Origin: Salibaculum sp035270045
GTDB lineage: Bacteria > Pseudomonadota > Alphaproteobacteria > Rhodobacterales > Rhodobacteraceae
Direction: 5' to 3'
NCBI RefSeq assembly: GCF_035270045.1
Contig: NZ_DATFIP010000030.1
Coordinates: forward strand, 1 to 64,000
DNA length: 64,000 nucleotides
The first letter of the stretch is position 1, and each line of letters begins with the position of its first letter. The notes under the pieces were generated by a model. It saw nothing but the letters and a program-made list of their open reading frames with translations, was not told where the DNA came from and did no database searches. This document shows positions 33,806 through 42,798 of the stretch, in pieces. A program made the translations under genes and the position numbers.

Positions 33806-34726
33806 ATGACCACACTCGTTTTCGGCCACAAGGCCCCCGATACCGACTCCACCGGCTCGCCCCTTATCTGGGCCTGGTACCTGTCGCAGGTCAAAGGCCA
33901 GGATGCCAAACCCGTCCTGCTGGGCGCCCCCAATACCGAGGCCGCCTTCGTCCTCAACCGCTGGGGCTATGACACGCCCGAGATCATCGAGGACGTGGCC
34001 GACGACCAGGCTTGCGTGGTCGTGGACACCAACAACCCCGCCGAACTGCCCGCGAATATCAACGGCGCCGACGTGCAGGCGATCATCGACCATCACAAGC
34101 TGGTCGGCGGGCTGGAAACCAGGGGTCCGATCAACATCACGATCCGACCGCTGGCCTGTACCGCCACCATCATGCACAACCTGATGGGGCCCAATGCCGA
34201 CAAGCTGACCGATCCGGTCAAGGGGCTGATGCTGTCCTGTATCCTGTCCGACACGCTGGAATTCCGCAGCCCCACCACCACCGAACAGGACAAGGCGCTG
34301 GCCGAAAGCCTCGCCGCCGATCTTGGCCTGAACCTGACCGATTACGCCGCCGAGATGTTCGCGGCCAAGTCCGACGTGTCGGCCTTCTCCGATGCTGAGC
34401 TGATCCGCATGGACAGCAAGGAATACGAGGTGTCAGGCACCAAGTTCCGCGTCTCCGTCCTGGAAACCACCGCACCCGAGATCCCGCTGGGCCGCAAGGA
34501 CAGCCTGATGGCCAGCATGAAGGATGTCGCGGCCGAAGATGGCGTGGACGAGGTTCTGCTGTTCGTCGTCGACATCCTGCGCGAAGAGGCAACGCTGCTG
34601 GTGCCCAACGACACCGTGAAAACCGTGGCCGAGAAGAGCTTTGGCGCGACCGTCGACAGCGACACCGTCGTGTTGCCGGGGGTCATGTCGCGCAAGAAGC
34701 AGATCATCCCGAACCTGGCGCTGTAA
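33806..34726 (+). CDS. ppaC: Manganese-dependent (family II) inorganic pyrophosphatase
   Basis: Hydrolyses PPi to drive biosynthesis. A DHH-superfamily enzyme of 306 residues with FGHKAPDTDSTGS (metal ligands H and D), AIIDHHKLVGG (DHH motif, near residue 95) and the C-terminal MSRKKQIIP (SRKKQ substrate loop). The family II enzyme is far less common in Proteobacteria than the family I (Ppa) type. It is transcribed from the promoter described at 33735-33769 and closed by a terminator. Confidence 0.95.
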   Translation: MTTLVFGHKAPDTDSTGSPLIWAWYLSQVKGQDAKPVLLGAPNTEAAFVLNRWGYDTPEIIEDVADDQACVVVDTNNPAELPANINGADVQAIIDHHKLVGGLETRGPINITIRPLACTATIMHNLMGPNADKLTDPVKGLMLSCILSDTLEFRSPTTTEQDKALAESLAADLGLNLTDYAAEMFAAKSDVSAFSDAELIRMDSKEYEVSGTKFRVSVLETTAPEIPLGRKDSLMASMKDVAAEDGVDEVLLFVVDILREEATLLVPNDTVKTVAEKSFGATVDSDTVVLPGVMSRKKQIIPNLAL

Positions 34727-34745
34727 GCCACGTCTGCTGATTCAG

Positions 34746-34777
34746 CCCCCGTCGCGACACCGCGCGGTGGGGGTTTT
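34746..34777 (+). terminator. Rho-independent terminator of ppaC
   Basis: CCCCC (34746-34750) with GGGGG (34769-34773) and inner CGCG/CGCG around ACAC, followed by TTTTCTG. Confidence 0.75.
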
Positions 34778-34824
34778 CTGTTCTGCGCGCCCGGGCTATA
34801 TCAAGCCTCGAAAAGGGGTTTTTC

Positions 34825-35364
34825 ATGCAGCATTCGTCCGATTTCAAACCGCAAGCCGAAGCCATCGCCCGGCTGTTCGAAGCGACCTTCAGCGCGTCCG
34901 AAGGCCCCGACGAAGGCGCCCTGATCGGCAAGCTGGCGCGCGACCTGCTGTCTGACACGTCGGACAGCGATCTGCATGTCTTCACCACGTGGGACGGCAG
35001 CACGCTGGCCGGAGCGATCATCTTTTCGCGCCTGCATGTGCCCGACGATCACCGCGGCGTTTTCCTGCTGGCCCCGGTGGCGGTGGCACCCGATCAACAG
35101 GGGCAGGGCGTGGGGCAATCGCTGCTGCAATACGGCCTTTCCGAGATGCGGCGCGTGGGCGCGGACGTGGCCGTGACCTACGGCGACCCGGCGTATTACG
35201 GCAAGGTCGGGTTCCAGCCCGTCACGACCGAGACGGTTCCGGCACCGCGCCCCCTGCAAATGCCCGAGGGCTGGCTGGCGCAATCGCTGACCGACGCGCC
35301 GCTGCACCCGATCAAGGGGCCGGCACATTGCGTGCCGGCGATCGATGACCCGGCCTATTGGTGA
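34825..35364 (+). CDS. GNAT N-acetyltransferase
   Basis: A 179-residue GNAT enzyme of the YhbS-like group. The CoA-binding motif is VAVAPDQQGQGVGQSLLQYGL (shown as VAPDQQGQGVGQSLL, about residues 91-105); preceding GAIIFSRLHV and following YYGKVGFQPV are the usual strands. In the YhbS group substrates are undefined. Its start follows AAAAGGGG. It converges on the aminopeptidase gene with a six-base gap between stops. Confidence 0.85.
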   Translation: MQHSSDFKPQAEAIARLFEATFSASEGPDEGALIGKLARDLLSDTSDSDLHVFTTWDGSTLAGAIIFSRLHVPDDHRGVFLLAPVAVAPDQQGQGVGQSLLQYGLSEMRRVGADVAVTYGDPAYYGKVGFQPVTTETVPAPRPLQMPEGWLAQSLTDAPLHPIKGPAHCVPAIDDPAYW

Positions 35365-35370
35365 CGCGGG

Positions 35371-36624
35371 TCAGACCGCGCTGGCCCATTCGCCCTTGCG
35401 GAAGACCGGCACACGGGTGCCGTCGGGCTTGATCCCGTCGATGTCGGTCTCGGGCCCACCGATCATCCAGTCCACGTGGATCAGGCTGCTGTTGCCGCCG
35501 CCGGCCGAGACCTTGTCAGGGTCGCTGGCGATCTCGTCCACGAAGCAATCGGAATAGCACTGGCCCTGCGCGATATGGCAGGCGGCGTTCTCGTCGTAGA
35601 GCGTGTTGAAGAACAGCAGTCCAGATTGCGAAATGGGCGAGCCATGGGGAACCAGCGCCACCTCGCCCAGGCGCGCCGCGCCCTCGTCGGTGTCGATCAG
35701 CTTCTTCCAGGTCGCCTCGCCCTCGCTGGCGCTTGCCTCGACGATACGGCCGTTTTCGAACCGGACCTCGATATTCTCGATGGGCGTGCCCTGGTAAACC
35801 AGCGGTTTCGACGCGCGGGCCACGCCATCCACCCGGTCCTTGTGCGGGGTGGAAAAGACCTCTTCGGTGGGAATGTTCGGATTGCAGGTGATGCCGTTCT
35901 TGGCCTGAGACGCGCCGCCTTTCCATTCGTGCCCGTCGGCCAGACCCACTTTGAGATCGGTGCCGCCACCGGTGAAGTGCAGGGCACTGAAGGCCTGCGA
36001 ATTGAGCCACTCGGTGCGCGCGCGCAGCTTCGCATTATGGGCCTGCCACTCGGCCACGGGGTCGTCCCGGTCCACGCGGCTGGCGGCAAAGATCGCATCG
36101 GCCAGTTTCGCCACTGCCTGCGCCTCGGCAAGATCTGGAAAGACCTGTTTCGCCCAGGCCCGGCCCGGATAGCTGACGATGTTCCAGTTGATGTCGAAAT
36201 TGGCGATCTTTTCCAACGCGGGCTTGGAGGCCGCGGCATTGGCCTTGGCCGCGCGCGATGTCCTTTCAGGGTCCTGATCCTTGAGCAGCATCGGATTGTC
36301 GGCGGAAATCGCCAGCCGCGCGGCGTTGTTCGCAAAGGCCTCGGCCATGCCGCGATAGAGCCAGTCCGGCGCCGAATCGAAGGCCACATCCGTCCCATGT
36401 ATGAAGCGCGCCAGTGTCACCGCCTCGTCCGACAGGATCGGGGTCACGTTGGCCGCCCCGGCGCGATAGGCCGCCGCCGCGATGCGCCGCACCAGCGGCA
36501 GCGCCTCGACCGGGGCGGTCAGGACAAGGTTCTGGCCGGGTTCGAGACCCAACCCCACATGCACGGCCACCTCGGCCAGCTTGTCCAGCATCGCGGGGTC
36601 GAAAGGCAGGTCTGCGTCGCTCAT
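35371..36624 (-). CDS. M29 family aminopeptidase
   Basis: A 417-residue metalloaminopeptidase (AmpT/AmpS family). The metal-binding segment is recognisable as NIPTEEVFSTPHKD (Glu and His ligands, about residues 254-267), DGHEWKGGASQ, and near the C-terminus SSLIHVDWMIGG and HIAQGQCY (further His/Asp ligands). Family members cleave N-terminal residues with broad specificity using two Zn or Co ions. The start at 36624 (MSDADLPFDPAMLD) is preferred; open frame continues upstream but without similarity. Confidence 0.9.
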   Translation of the reverse strand: MSDADLPFDPAMLDKLAEVAVHVGLGLEPGQNLVLTAPVEALPLVRRIAAAAYRAGAANVTPILSDEAVTLARFIHGTDVAFDSAPDWLYRGMAEAFANNAARLAISADNPMLLKDQDPERTSRAAKANAAASKPALEKIANFDINWNIVSYPGRAWAKQVFPDLAEAQAVAKLADAIFAASRVDRDDPVAEWQAHNAKLRARTEWLNSQAFSALHFTGGGTDLKVGLADGHEWKGGASQAKNGITCNPNIPTEEVFSTPHKDRVDGVARASKPLVYQGTPIENIEVRFENGRIVEASASEGEATWKKLIDTDEGAARLGEVALVPHGSPISQSGLLFFNTLYDENAACHIAQGQCYSDCFVDEIASDPDKVSAGGGNSSLIHVDWMIGGPETDIDGIKPDGTRVPVFRKGEWASAV

Positions 36625-36753
36625 GGGGGGCCTCATTCTGACGGGTTCGCGGCCGAACATATGCAGCGCGGCGAAACAGTCCACCCCCGCCTCTTCCCCC
36701 CGGTCTCCAAAACGCGCTATCTGGGCATGATAATCCTGCCTGAAAGCACCACA

Positions 36754-37626
36754 ATGACCGAGATCATCCAGACATTCGCCGACATCTCCGACCGGTACGA
36801 CGTGGCTTTCGTCGATCTCTGGGGGTGCATGCACGATGGCGTGCGGGCCTTTCCGGACGCCGTGGCGGCCATGCAGGGGTTCCGCGCGCACGGCGGCAAG
36901 GTCGTGCTGGTCACCAATGCCCCCCGGGCCCGTGGCCCTGTCGAGGCGCAGATCGGCAGCCTGGGCATTCCTGACGACGCCTGGGACAGTATCGCCACCA
37001 GCGGCGACAGCGCCCGCGCGGCCATGTTCCGTGGCGCAGTGGGCCGCAAGGTCTGGTTCATGGGCGAAAAGCACGACAGGTCCTTCTTCGAACCGCTGCG
37101 TATCATCGAGGAGCCGGTCGAGATCGAGGTGGTGGAGCTGGACCAGGCCGAAGGCATCGTCTGCTGCGGACCGTTCGATCCCCATGCCGACCCCGGGGTC
37201 AACCGGCCGCAGTTCCTATATGCCAAGCAGAAAGGGCTAAAACTGCTCTGCGCCAATCCGGACATGGTGGTGGACCGCGGCGGCGCGCGGGAATGGTGCG
37301 CCGGGGCGCTGGCCGCGCTCTATACCGAGATGGGGGGCGAGAGCCTCTATTTCGGCAAGCCACATCCGCCGATCTACGACCTGGCCCGGCGTCGCTACGG
37401 TGCCTTGAACGGAGCCCTCGACGACCCGCGTATCATCTCCATCGGCGACGGGATTCACACCGATATCCTCGGTGCCCAGCAAGAAGACATAGACAGCCTT
37501 TTCATCACCGGAGGACTGGCCGCGAAGGAAACCATGACCGGCCATGCTCCCGATCCGCAGGCGCTGACGACCTATACGGAGCGGGAAATGGTGCATCCGA
37601 CCTATGCGATCGGATTCCTGCGCTAG
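36754..37626 (+). CDS. HAD-family hydrolase (TIGR01459 type)
   Basis: A 290-residue class IIA HAD phosphatase. Motif I is VAFVDLWGCMHDG with the nucleophilic Asp (about residue 20), motif II VTNAPR, motif III LYFGKPHPP and motif IV ISIGDGIHTDILGA. These agree with the TIGR01459 family of Alphaproteobacteria. Substrate unknown; family relatives dephosphorylate sugar or nucleotide phosphates. A second ATG at 36727 (MIILPEST) is possible. Divergent from the aminopeptidase gene. Confidence 0.87.
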   Translation: MTEIIQTFADISDRYDVAFVDLWGCMHDGVRAFPDAVAAMQGFRAHGGKVVLVTNAPRARGPVEAQIGSLGIPDDAWDSIATSGDSARAAMFRGAVGRKVWFMGEKHDRSFFEPLRIIEEPVEIEVVELDQAEGIVCCGPFDPHADPGVNRPQFLYAKQKGLKLLCANPDMVVDRGGAREWCAGALAALYTEMGGESLYFGKPHPPIYDLARRRYGALNGALDDPRIISIGDGIHTDILGAQQEDIDSLFITGGLAAKETMTGHAPDPQALTTYTEREMVHPTYAIGFLR

Positions 37627-37718
37627 GCAAATTGCCGCTTGAGTTTTCTGCGTTCGCGAAGTAACAAAATTACACACCACGACAAGTGGGGGATTTTTTG
37701 TTGCCCGAGGAGCGTGAA

Positions 37719-38162
37719 ATGCTCGACAACCTGCCGCGCGGAACGATCTGCATCGAGGATATCGAGATCGGCATGACCCGGTCCCTGTCCAAGACCATCA
37801 CCGACCAGGATATCGAGATGTTCGCGGCCGTCTCGACCGACCACAACCCCGTGCACCTGGACGACGCCTACGCCCGCGACACGATCTTCGAGGGGCGCAT
37901 TGCCCACGGGATGCTGACCGCCGGGCTGGTCTCGGCGGTGATCGGCGAACAGTTGCCCGGCCACGGCACTGTGTACCTCGGCCAGACGATGAAGTTTCTC
38001 GGCCCCGTCCGTCCCGGCGACCGCGTCACCGCCGAGGTCGAGGTAACCGGGATAGAACCGGCAAAGCGCCGCGTGACGATGGAGACCCGCTGCCTCGTGG
38101 ATGGCAAGAAGGTCCTGACCGGGGAAGCCAAGGTCCTGGCACCGTCGGCCAAGTTCGACTGA
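37719..38162 (+). CDS. MaoC-like (R)-specific enoyl-CoA hydratase
   Basis: A 147-residue hot-dog-fold enzyme. The hydratase motif D-x4-H is present as AAVSTDHNPVHLDDAYA with catalytic Asp and His, followed by FEGRIAHGMLTAG, as in PhaJ/MaoC. It hydrates trans-2-enoyl-CoA to (R)-3-hydroxyacyl-CoA, which may feed polyhydroxyalkanoate synthesis (inference). The start at 37719 is chosen because GAGGAGCGTGAA lies directly upstream; an in-frame GTG lies 33 bases earlier. Confidence 0.85.
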   Translation: MLDNLPRGTICIEDIEIGMTRSLSKTITDQDIEMFAAVSTDHNPVHLDDAYARDTIFEGRIAHGMLTAGLVSAVIGEQLPGHGTVYLGQTMKFLGPVRPGDRVTAEVEVTGIEPAKRRVTMETRCLVDGKKVLTGEAKVLAPSAKFD

Positions 38163-38183
38163 CACCGCCGGCGGCGACCCGAT

Positions 38184-38213
38184 CCGGCCTCGTGGGCCGA
38201 GCCGGTTTATCTT
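38184..38213 (+). terminator. Terminator after the MaoC gene
   Basis: CCGGC (38184-38188)/GCCGG (38201-38205) plus TCG/CGA with one bulged C, followed by TTTATCTT. Confidence 0.5.
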
Positions 38214-38273
38214 CAGGTCCCCAAGGATCGACCGGCGCTTGCCACCGTCGCCGCGCCGCGCTACGCGTCGCGC

Positions 38274-39200
38274 ATGCGCATCACCCGCGACATAGATTTC
38301 GTCCCGCCCGAGGACAAAGGCGCCTCGGTCGCGATCGGCAATTTCGATGGGGTGCACCTGGGCCACCAGGCCGTTATCGACCTCGCCCGCCACGCGGATG
38401 CGCCGCTGGGCGTGCTGACCTTCGAACCGCACCCCCGCGAGGTCCTGCGCCCGGAGATCCCGCCGTTTCGCCTGATGAACGCCGAGACCCGCGCGCACCG
38501 GCTGGAAGAGATCGGGGTTGAGCACCTGTACGAGTTGCCCTTCACCGCCGCGATTTCCGAACTCAGCGATCGGGCTTTTGCCGAACACATCCTGCGCGAC
38601 AGCCTGGGCGTGGCCAATGTGGTCGTCGGGCAGGATTTCTGTTTCGGCAAGGGGCGCACAGGCAATGCCGACAGCCTGCGCCGCTTCGGGTCCGAGATGG
38701 GCTTTGGCGTAACCGTCGCGCCGATTCTGCGCACCGCCTCGGGCGCGGCCTCCTCCACAGCGATCCGCGCCGCGCTCAGTGACGGCAAACCCCGTATCGC
38801 CGCCGAGATGCTGGGCCACTGGCACCGCATAGACGGCCCGGTGATCCAGGGCGACCAGCGTGGACGCGACCTGGGTTTTCCCACCGCCAACATGTCCATA
38901 GACGGGCTGTACCCACCGAAATTCGGCGTCTACGCCGTGCTGGTCAAGGTTCTAGACGGCCCTTACCGTGGGCAGTATCAGGGCGCCGCCTCGATCGGGG
39001 TGCGCCCGACCTTCGGGGTCAACGCCGCCAATTGCGAAACCTATCTGTTCGATTTCGCGGGCGACCTTTACGGCGCGCACCTGAGCGTGGCCCTTGTCGA
39101 GCACCTGCGCGGCGAAGAATGGTTCGACGATGTCGATGCCCTGATCGCCCAGATGAACGCCGATTGTGCCCGGGCCCGGGGCATTCTTGCCCATGTCTGA
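38274..39200 (+). CDS. ribF: Bifunctional riboflavin kinase/FMN adenylyltransferase
   Basis: Makes FMN and FAD from riboflavin. The 308-residue protein contains the adenylyltransferase motif AIGNFDGVHLGHQAV (about residues 21-35), FCFGKGRTG, SSTAIRAAL in the middle, and the C-terminal riboflavin-kinase fold with RGRDLGFPTANMS and RPTFGVNAANCETYLFDF (shown in parts RPTFGVN and CETYLFDF). The start at 38274 (MRITRDIDFVPPEDK) is a family-typical N-terminus. The last bases overlap the next gene by eight. Confidence 0.95.
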   Translation: MRITRDIDFVPPEDKGASVAIGNFDGVHLGHQAVIDLARHADAPLGVLTFEPHPREVLRPEIPPFRLMNAETRAHRLEEIGVEHLYELPFTAAISELSDRAFAEHILRDSLGVANVVVGQDFCFGKGRTGNADSLRRFGSEMGFGVTVAPILRTASGAASSTAIRAALSDGKPRIAAEMLGHWHRIDGPVIQGDQRGRDLGFPTANMSIDGLYPPKFGVYAVLVKVLDGPYRGQYQGAASIGVRPTFGVNAANCETYLFDFAGDLYGAHLSVALVEHLRGEEWFDDVDALIAQMNADCARARGILAHV

Positions 39201-39663
39201 TCCGATCAAACGCGACGGGCTGCGACCCGAATACTGGGCGCGTGTGCCGATGCGAAAGATGACCGAGGCAGAATGGGAAGCGCTCTGCGATGGCTGCGGC
39301 AAGTGCTGCCTGAATAAGCTGGAGGATGCCGACACCGGCGAGGTCGCCCTGACCCGTGTGGCCTGTCGCCTGCTGGACGATGCCACCTGCCGCTGCACCC
39401 AGTACGACATTCGCCATCAGTTCGTGCCCGATTGCATCCGCTTGACGCCGGAGACCATCGAACAGCACATGTACTGGCTGCCGCAAACCTGTGCCTACCG
39501 GCTGGTTCATGAAGGGCGGGAATTGTTTCACTGGCACCCCCTGATCTCGGGCGACCCCCGGACGGTACATGACGCGGGCGTCTCGGTGCAGGACCTGACG
39601 GTCAGCGAATTCGAAACGCCGGACGACGAATGGGAAGACCATATAATCGAGGAGCCACTCTAG
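39193..39663 (+). CDS. UPF0260/YcgN family cysteine-cluster protein
   Basis: A 156-residue protein with a cysteine cluster, CDGCGKCCLNKLED (C-x2-C-x2-CC), at about residues 33-46 and further conserved cysteines (ACRLL, CRCTQYD, PDCIRLTP, TCAYRLV), which suggest metal binding, possibly of Fe-S or zinc. The function of the YcgN family is unknown. The start overlaps the end of ribF by eight bases, and the stop lies directly before threonine aldolase (the next ATG starts one base after the TAG), so these three genes form an operon. Confidence 0.9.
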   Translation: MSDPIKRDGLRPEYWARVPMRKMTEAEWEALCDGCGKCCLNKLEDADTGEVALTRVACRLLDDATCRCTQYDIRHQFVPDCIRLTPETIEQHMYWLPQTCAYRLVHEGRELFHWHPLISGDPRTVHDAGVSVQDLTVSEFETPDDEWEDHIIEEPL

Positions 39664-40713
39664 ATGTTCTTTGCCTCCGACAATGGCGGCCCGGCCCATC
39701 CCGCGGTCATCGACGCTCTGGCCCGCGCCAACGAGGGCTATACCAGTGCCTATGGCGCGGAACCGGCCATGGACAGGGTGCGTGACCGCCTGCGCGATGT
39801 GTTCGAGGCGCCGGACGCATCGGTTTACCTCGTGGCCACGGGCACGGCGGCCAATGCACTCGCTCTGGCCACCATGTCGAACCCCTGGGACACGGTCTTC
39901 TGCACCGCGATGGCCCATATAAACGAGGACGAATGCAACGCGCCGGAGTTCTATTCCGGCGGCGCCAAGCTGACCCTTGTGGGCGACCGGGACGCCAAGA
40001 TGGACCCGCACGCTCTGCAGGCGGCCATCGCAGCCGAGGAAAGCCGCGGCGTCCACGGCCCCCAGCGCGGGCCGGTCTCCATCACCAACGCCACCGAAAA
40101 GGGCACGGTATACACCCCTTCGGAGATTGCCGCGCTGACCGGGATCGCCCGCGATTTCGGGCTGAAGACCCACCTTGACGGCGCGCGCTTTGCCAATGGG
40201 CTGGTCGCGCTGGGCTGCACGCCGGCGGAAATGACCTGGAAGGCGGGGATCGACGCGGTCAGCTTCGGCGGCACCAAGAACGGGTTGATCGGGGCCGAGG
40301 CGGTAATCCTGTTCGACCCGGAAAAGGCATGGGAATTCGAGTTGCGCCGCAAGCGCGGCGCGCACCTGTTCTCAAAGCACCGCTACCTGTCGGCCCAGAT
40401 GGAAGCCTACCTCGGCGATGACCTCTGGCTGGAGATGGCGCGCCGCGCCAACGCGACCTGCGCCCGGCTTGCCGACGGCTTGCGGCAGCAAGGCAGCGTA
40501 GAATTCCTGCATCAACCGGACGCAAACATCATATTCGCACGTTTTCCGCGCCGCCTGCACAAGCGGCTTCTCGACGCGGGTGCCTACTATTACGTCTGGG
40601 ACGGGGACCCGCACGAGGGCTCTCCGGAGGACCCCCTGACCGCACGGCTGGTTTGCGACTGGTCCATCGGCCCCGAGGGCGTCGACGCGTTCTTGTCGGT
40701 CATGCGGGGCTAG
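39664..40713 (+). CDS. Low-specificity L-threonine aldolase-family enzyme
   Basis: PLP-dependent fold type I enzyme of 349 residues that splits threonine/allo-threonine into glycine and acetaldehyde. HLDGARFANGLVALG holds the Asp that binds the pyridine nitrogen, and SFGGTKNGLIGAEAV the Schiff-base lysine (about residue 205). NATEKGTVYTP is family-typical. The stereospecificity is not readable. Its TAG stop is shared on the opposite strand with the convergent isomerase gene through the tetranucleotide CTAG. Confidence 0.9.
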   Translation: MFFASDNGGPAHPAVIDALARANEGYTSAYGAEPAMDRVRDRLRDVFEAPDASVYLVATGTAANALALATMSNPWDTVFCTAMAHINEDECNAPEFYSGGAKLTLVGDRDAKMDPHALQAAIAAEESRGVHGPQRGPVSITNATEKGTVYTPSEIAALTGIARDFGLKTHLDGARFANGLVALGCTPAEMTWKAGIDAVSFGGTKNGLIGAEAVILFDPEKAWEFELRRKRGAHLFSKHRYLSAQMEAYLGDDLWLEMARRANATCARLADGLRQQGSVEFLHQPDANIIFARFPRRLHKRLLDAGAYYYVWDGDPHEGSPEDPLTARLVCDWSIGPEGVDAFLSVMRG

Positions 40714-41306
40714 AGCTTGCCCGCCAAGTACAAATCCAGGTCTTCCAACCGGTCCTGGCCCCAGAAAAGCTCATCCCCAACGGCATAGAAGGGCGAGCCG
40801 AAAACGCCACGCGCGACAGCCTCTTCGAGGTTGGCCGCATAGGTCTCGGCCCCGCTCAGAAGACCGCTGTCCGCGAGCCCCGGATCGAATCCGTTCTGTT
40901 CCAGTGCCGCGCGGATGACGCCATCATCGGCCACGTCCTTTTCCTCGGCCCAGCAGGCCCGAAGAATCGCATGGACCAGTCCGCCCAGATCACCGCCCCC
41001 TGCATTTTGCGCGGCGATGATCGCGTAGGAGGACGGCGCCGGGTTGGCCGGGAAATGCGCGGGCTTGAGGGTGATCGGCATCCCCGCTCGCGCCGCCGAC
41101 CGGCGCATGTCCTGCAAGCGGTACGCCTGTCGGTTCGGGTGACGCTCGGCCGGGGGCGTGCCACCGGTGCGCGCGAACAGTGCCATGATGTCGAGCGGCT
41201 TGTAGGTGATCCGGGCGCCGTGACGCCCGGCGATTTCTTCCAGCCGGGTCCCCGCCAGATAGGTGAATGGCGAAATCGTCACGAAGTAGTAGTCAATCTG
41301 CAGCAT
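40710..41306 (-). CDS. DSBA-family 2-hydroxychromene-2-carboxylate isomerase-like protein
   Basis: A 198-residue protein of the thioredoxin-like GST-kappa/HCCA isomerase family. The N-terminal strand YYFVTISPFTYLAGTRLEE lacks the CxxC of DsbA (SPFT instead, as in HCCA isomerases with a catalytic Ser). KPLDIMALFARTGGTPPAERHP and GVFGSPFYAVGDELFWGQDRL, given in parts, are typical for the family. HCCA isomerase acts in naphthalene degradation, but no aromatic pathway is nearby, so glutathione-linked isomerisation of another substrate is likely. Confidence 0.87.
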   Translation of the reverse strand: MLQIDYYFVTISPFTYLAGTRLEEIAGRHGARITYKPLDIMALFARTGGTPPAERHPNRQAYRLQDMRRSAARAGMPITLKPAHFPANPAPSSYAIIAAQNAGGGDLGGLVHAILRACWAEEKDVADDGVIRAALEQNGFDPGLADSGLLSGAETYAANLEEAVARGVFGSPFYAVGDELFWGQDRLEDLDLYLAGKL

Positions 41307-41401
41307 TTGCCCCGCACCCCCTGCCTGCTTTCTTTGCGGCAGGTTAGACCCATGCTAAGCGGTGTCAACGTCACGAATCTGTCACCTCGGGGTCCCGCCA
41401 C

Positions 41402-42418
41402 ATGCCGAATATCGTCGAGCCCAAGCTCATCTCGGGCAATGCCAACATGCCACTTGCCCAGTCCGTCGCGCGGCGGATGTCCATGCATCGCGGCATCAAC
41501 GTCGAGCTGGTTGATGCCCGGGTCGAACGGTTCAACGACGGCGAGATTTTCGTCGAGGTCTTCGAAAACGTACGCGGCGAGGACATGTTCGTGATCCAGC
41601 CGACATCGAACCCCGCGAATGACAACCTTATGGAACTGCTGATCATGTGCGACGCGCTGCGCCGGTCATCCGCCGCGCGGATCACGGCAGTGATCCCCTA
41701 TTTCGGCTATGCCCGCCAGGACCGCCGCACCAAGGCGCGCACGCCCATTTCGGCCAAGCTGGTGGCCAACATGCTGGTCAGGGCCGGGGTGGAACGCATC
41801 CTGACAATGGACCTGCACGCGGCCCAGATCCAGGGCTTCTTCGATATTCCCGTGGACAACCTCTATGCCAGCCCCATCTTCGCCTTGGATATCCAGCACA
41901 ATTTCAAGGGTGCCCAGGACGTGATGGTGGTCAGCCCCGACGTGGGCGGCGTGGCCCGTGCGCGCGAGCTGGCCCAGCGTATCAACGCACCGCTTGCCAT
42001 CGTCGACAAGCGGCGCGAGAAACCCGGCGAGATCGCAGAAATGACTGTGATCGGCGACGTGCGCGGCAAGAAATGCATCATCGTCGACGACATCTGCGAT
42101 ACCGCCGGAACGCTGTGCAAGGCCGCCGAGGTGCTGATCGAACACGGCGCCACCGAGGTTCATTCCTACATCACTCATGGTGTGCTGTCCGGTCCGGCCG
42201 TCGAACGGATCACCAATTCGGTCATGAAGTCGCTGGTGATCACCGACAGTATCCAGGCCACCAAGCCTGTGCAGGATTGCCCAAATATCCGCGTCGTGCG
42301 TACCGCGCCGATGTTTGCCCAGGCGATCCTCAACATCTGGAACGGCACCAGCGTGTCCTCGCTTTTCGACCACGAGACCCTGACGCCGATCTACGAGGGA
42401 ATGTATACCAGCCTCTGA
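41402..42418 (+). CDS. prs: Ribose-phosphate pyrophosphokinase
   Basis: Makes PRPP from ribose-5-phosphate and ATP for nucleotide, His and Trp synthesis. The 338-residue protein carries FNDGEIFVEV, the flexible loop YFGYARQDRRT, ILTMDLHAAQIQGFF and the PRPP-binding loop CIIVDDICDTAGTL. Compared with the usual 310-320 residues it has a slightly extended N-terminus, common in alphaproteobacteria. Confidence 0.96.
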   Translation: MPNIVEPKLISGNANMPLAQSVARRMSMHRGINVELVDARVERFNDGEIFVEVFENVRGEDMFVIQPTSNPANDNLMELLIMCDALRRSSAARITAVIPYFGYARQDRRTKARTPISAKLVANMLVRAGVERILTMDLHAAQIQGFFDIPVDNLYASPIFALDIQHNFKGAQDVMVVSPDVGGVARARELAQRINAPLAIVDKRREKPGEIAEMTVIGDVRGKKCIIVDDICDTAGTLCKAAEVLIEHGATEVHSYITHGVLSGPAVERITNSVMKSLVITDSIQATKPVQDCPNIRVVRTAPMFAQAILNIWNGTSVSSLFDHETLTPIYEGMYTSL

Positions 42419-42447
42419 TCGGGCGACGTCGGCGGCCGCGTCAAGGG

Positions 42448-42798
42448 TCAGTAGAGATCCCAGTCATCGACATGGCGCAATTCGCCAATGGCGGTCCAGC
42501 TGACACGTATCCGCGCGATCTTGGTGTCGCCCCAGGTGGTAAAGGCGATGACAAAGCCCTCTTCGGTCACTTCCTCGGCGCGCAGGTCGACCCGTGCGAA
42601 GGCGGTGTTCGATATGTCCCACATTGACGGTGCGAGCTGTACCGCAGGTGGTTTGCGATAGCTTTCCGAGAAGTCGATGCGCGCGCGCATGCGCCGCTCG
42701 CCCTCGCCGGTCCACATTTCGCCGTCCGTCTCGAAATCCGAGAACAAGACGAAATCGCCTTGTTCGACGCCGATCAGATGGTTTCGAAACCGTTTCAT
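42448..42798 (-). CDS. H-type lectin domain protein
   Basis: A 116-residue protein that is almost entirely one H-type lectin domain: FETDGEMWTGEGERRMRARIDFS, in parts EMWTGEGERRMR and ARIDFSESY, then VQLAPSMWDIS and FVIAFTTWGDTKIARIRVSWTAIG in parts, FTTWGDTKIARIRVSW. H-type lectins (Helix pomatia agglutinin fold) bind N-acetylgalactosamine in animals; bacterial members have no known ligand. No signal peptide is visible, so it would act in the cytoplasm unless exported another way. It is isolated between prs and the atp operon. Confidence 0.8.
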   Translation of the reverse strand: MKRFRNHLIGVEQGDFVLFSDFETDGEMWTGEGERRMRARIDFSESYRKPPAVQLAPSMWDISNTAFARVDLRAEEVTEEGFVIAFTTWGDTKIARIRVSWTAIGELRHVDDWDLY

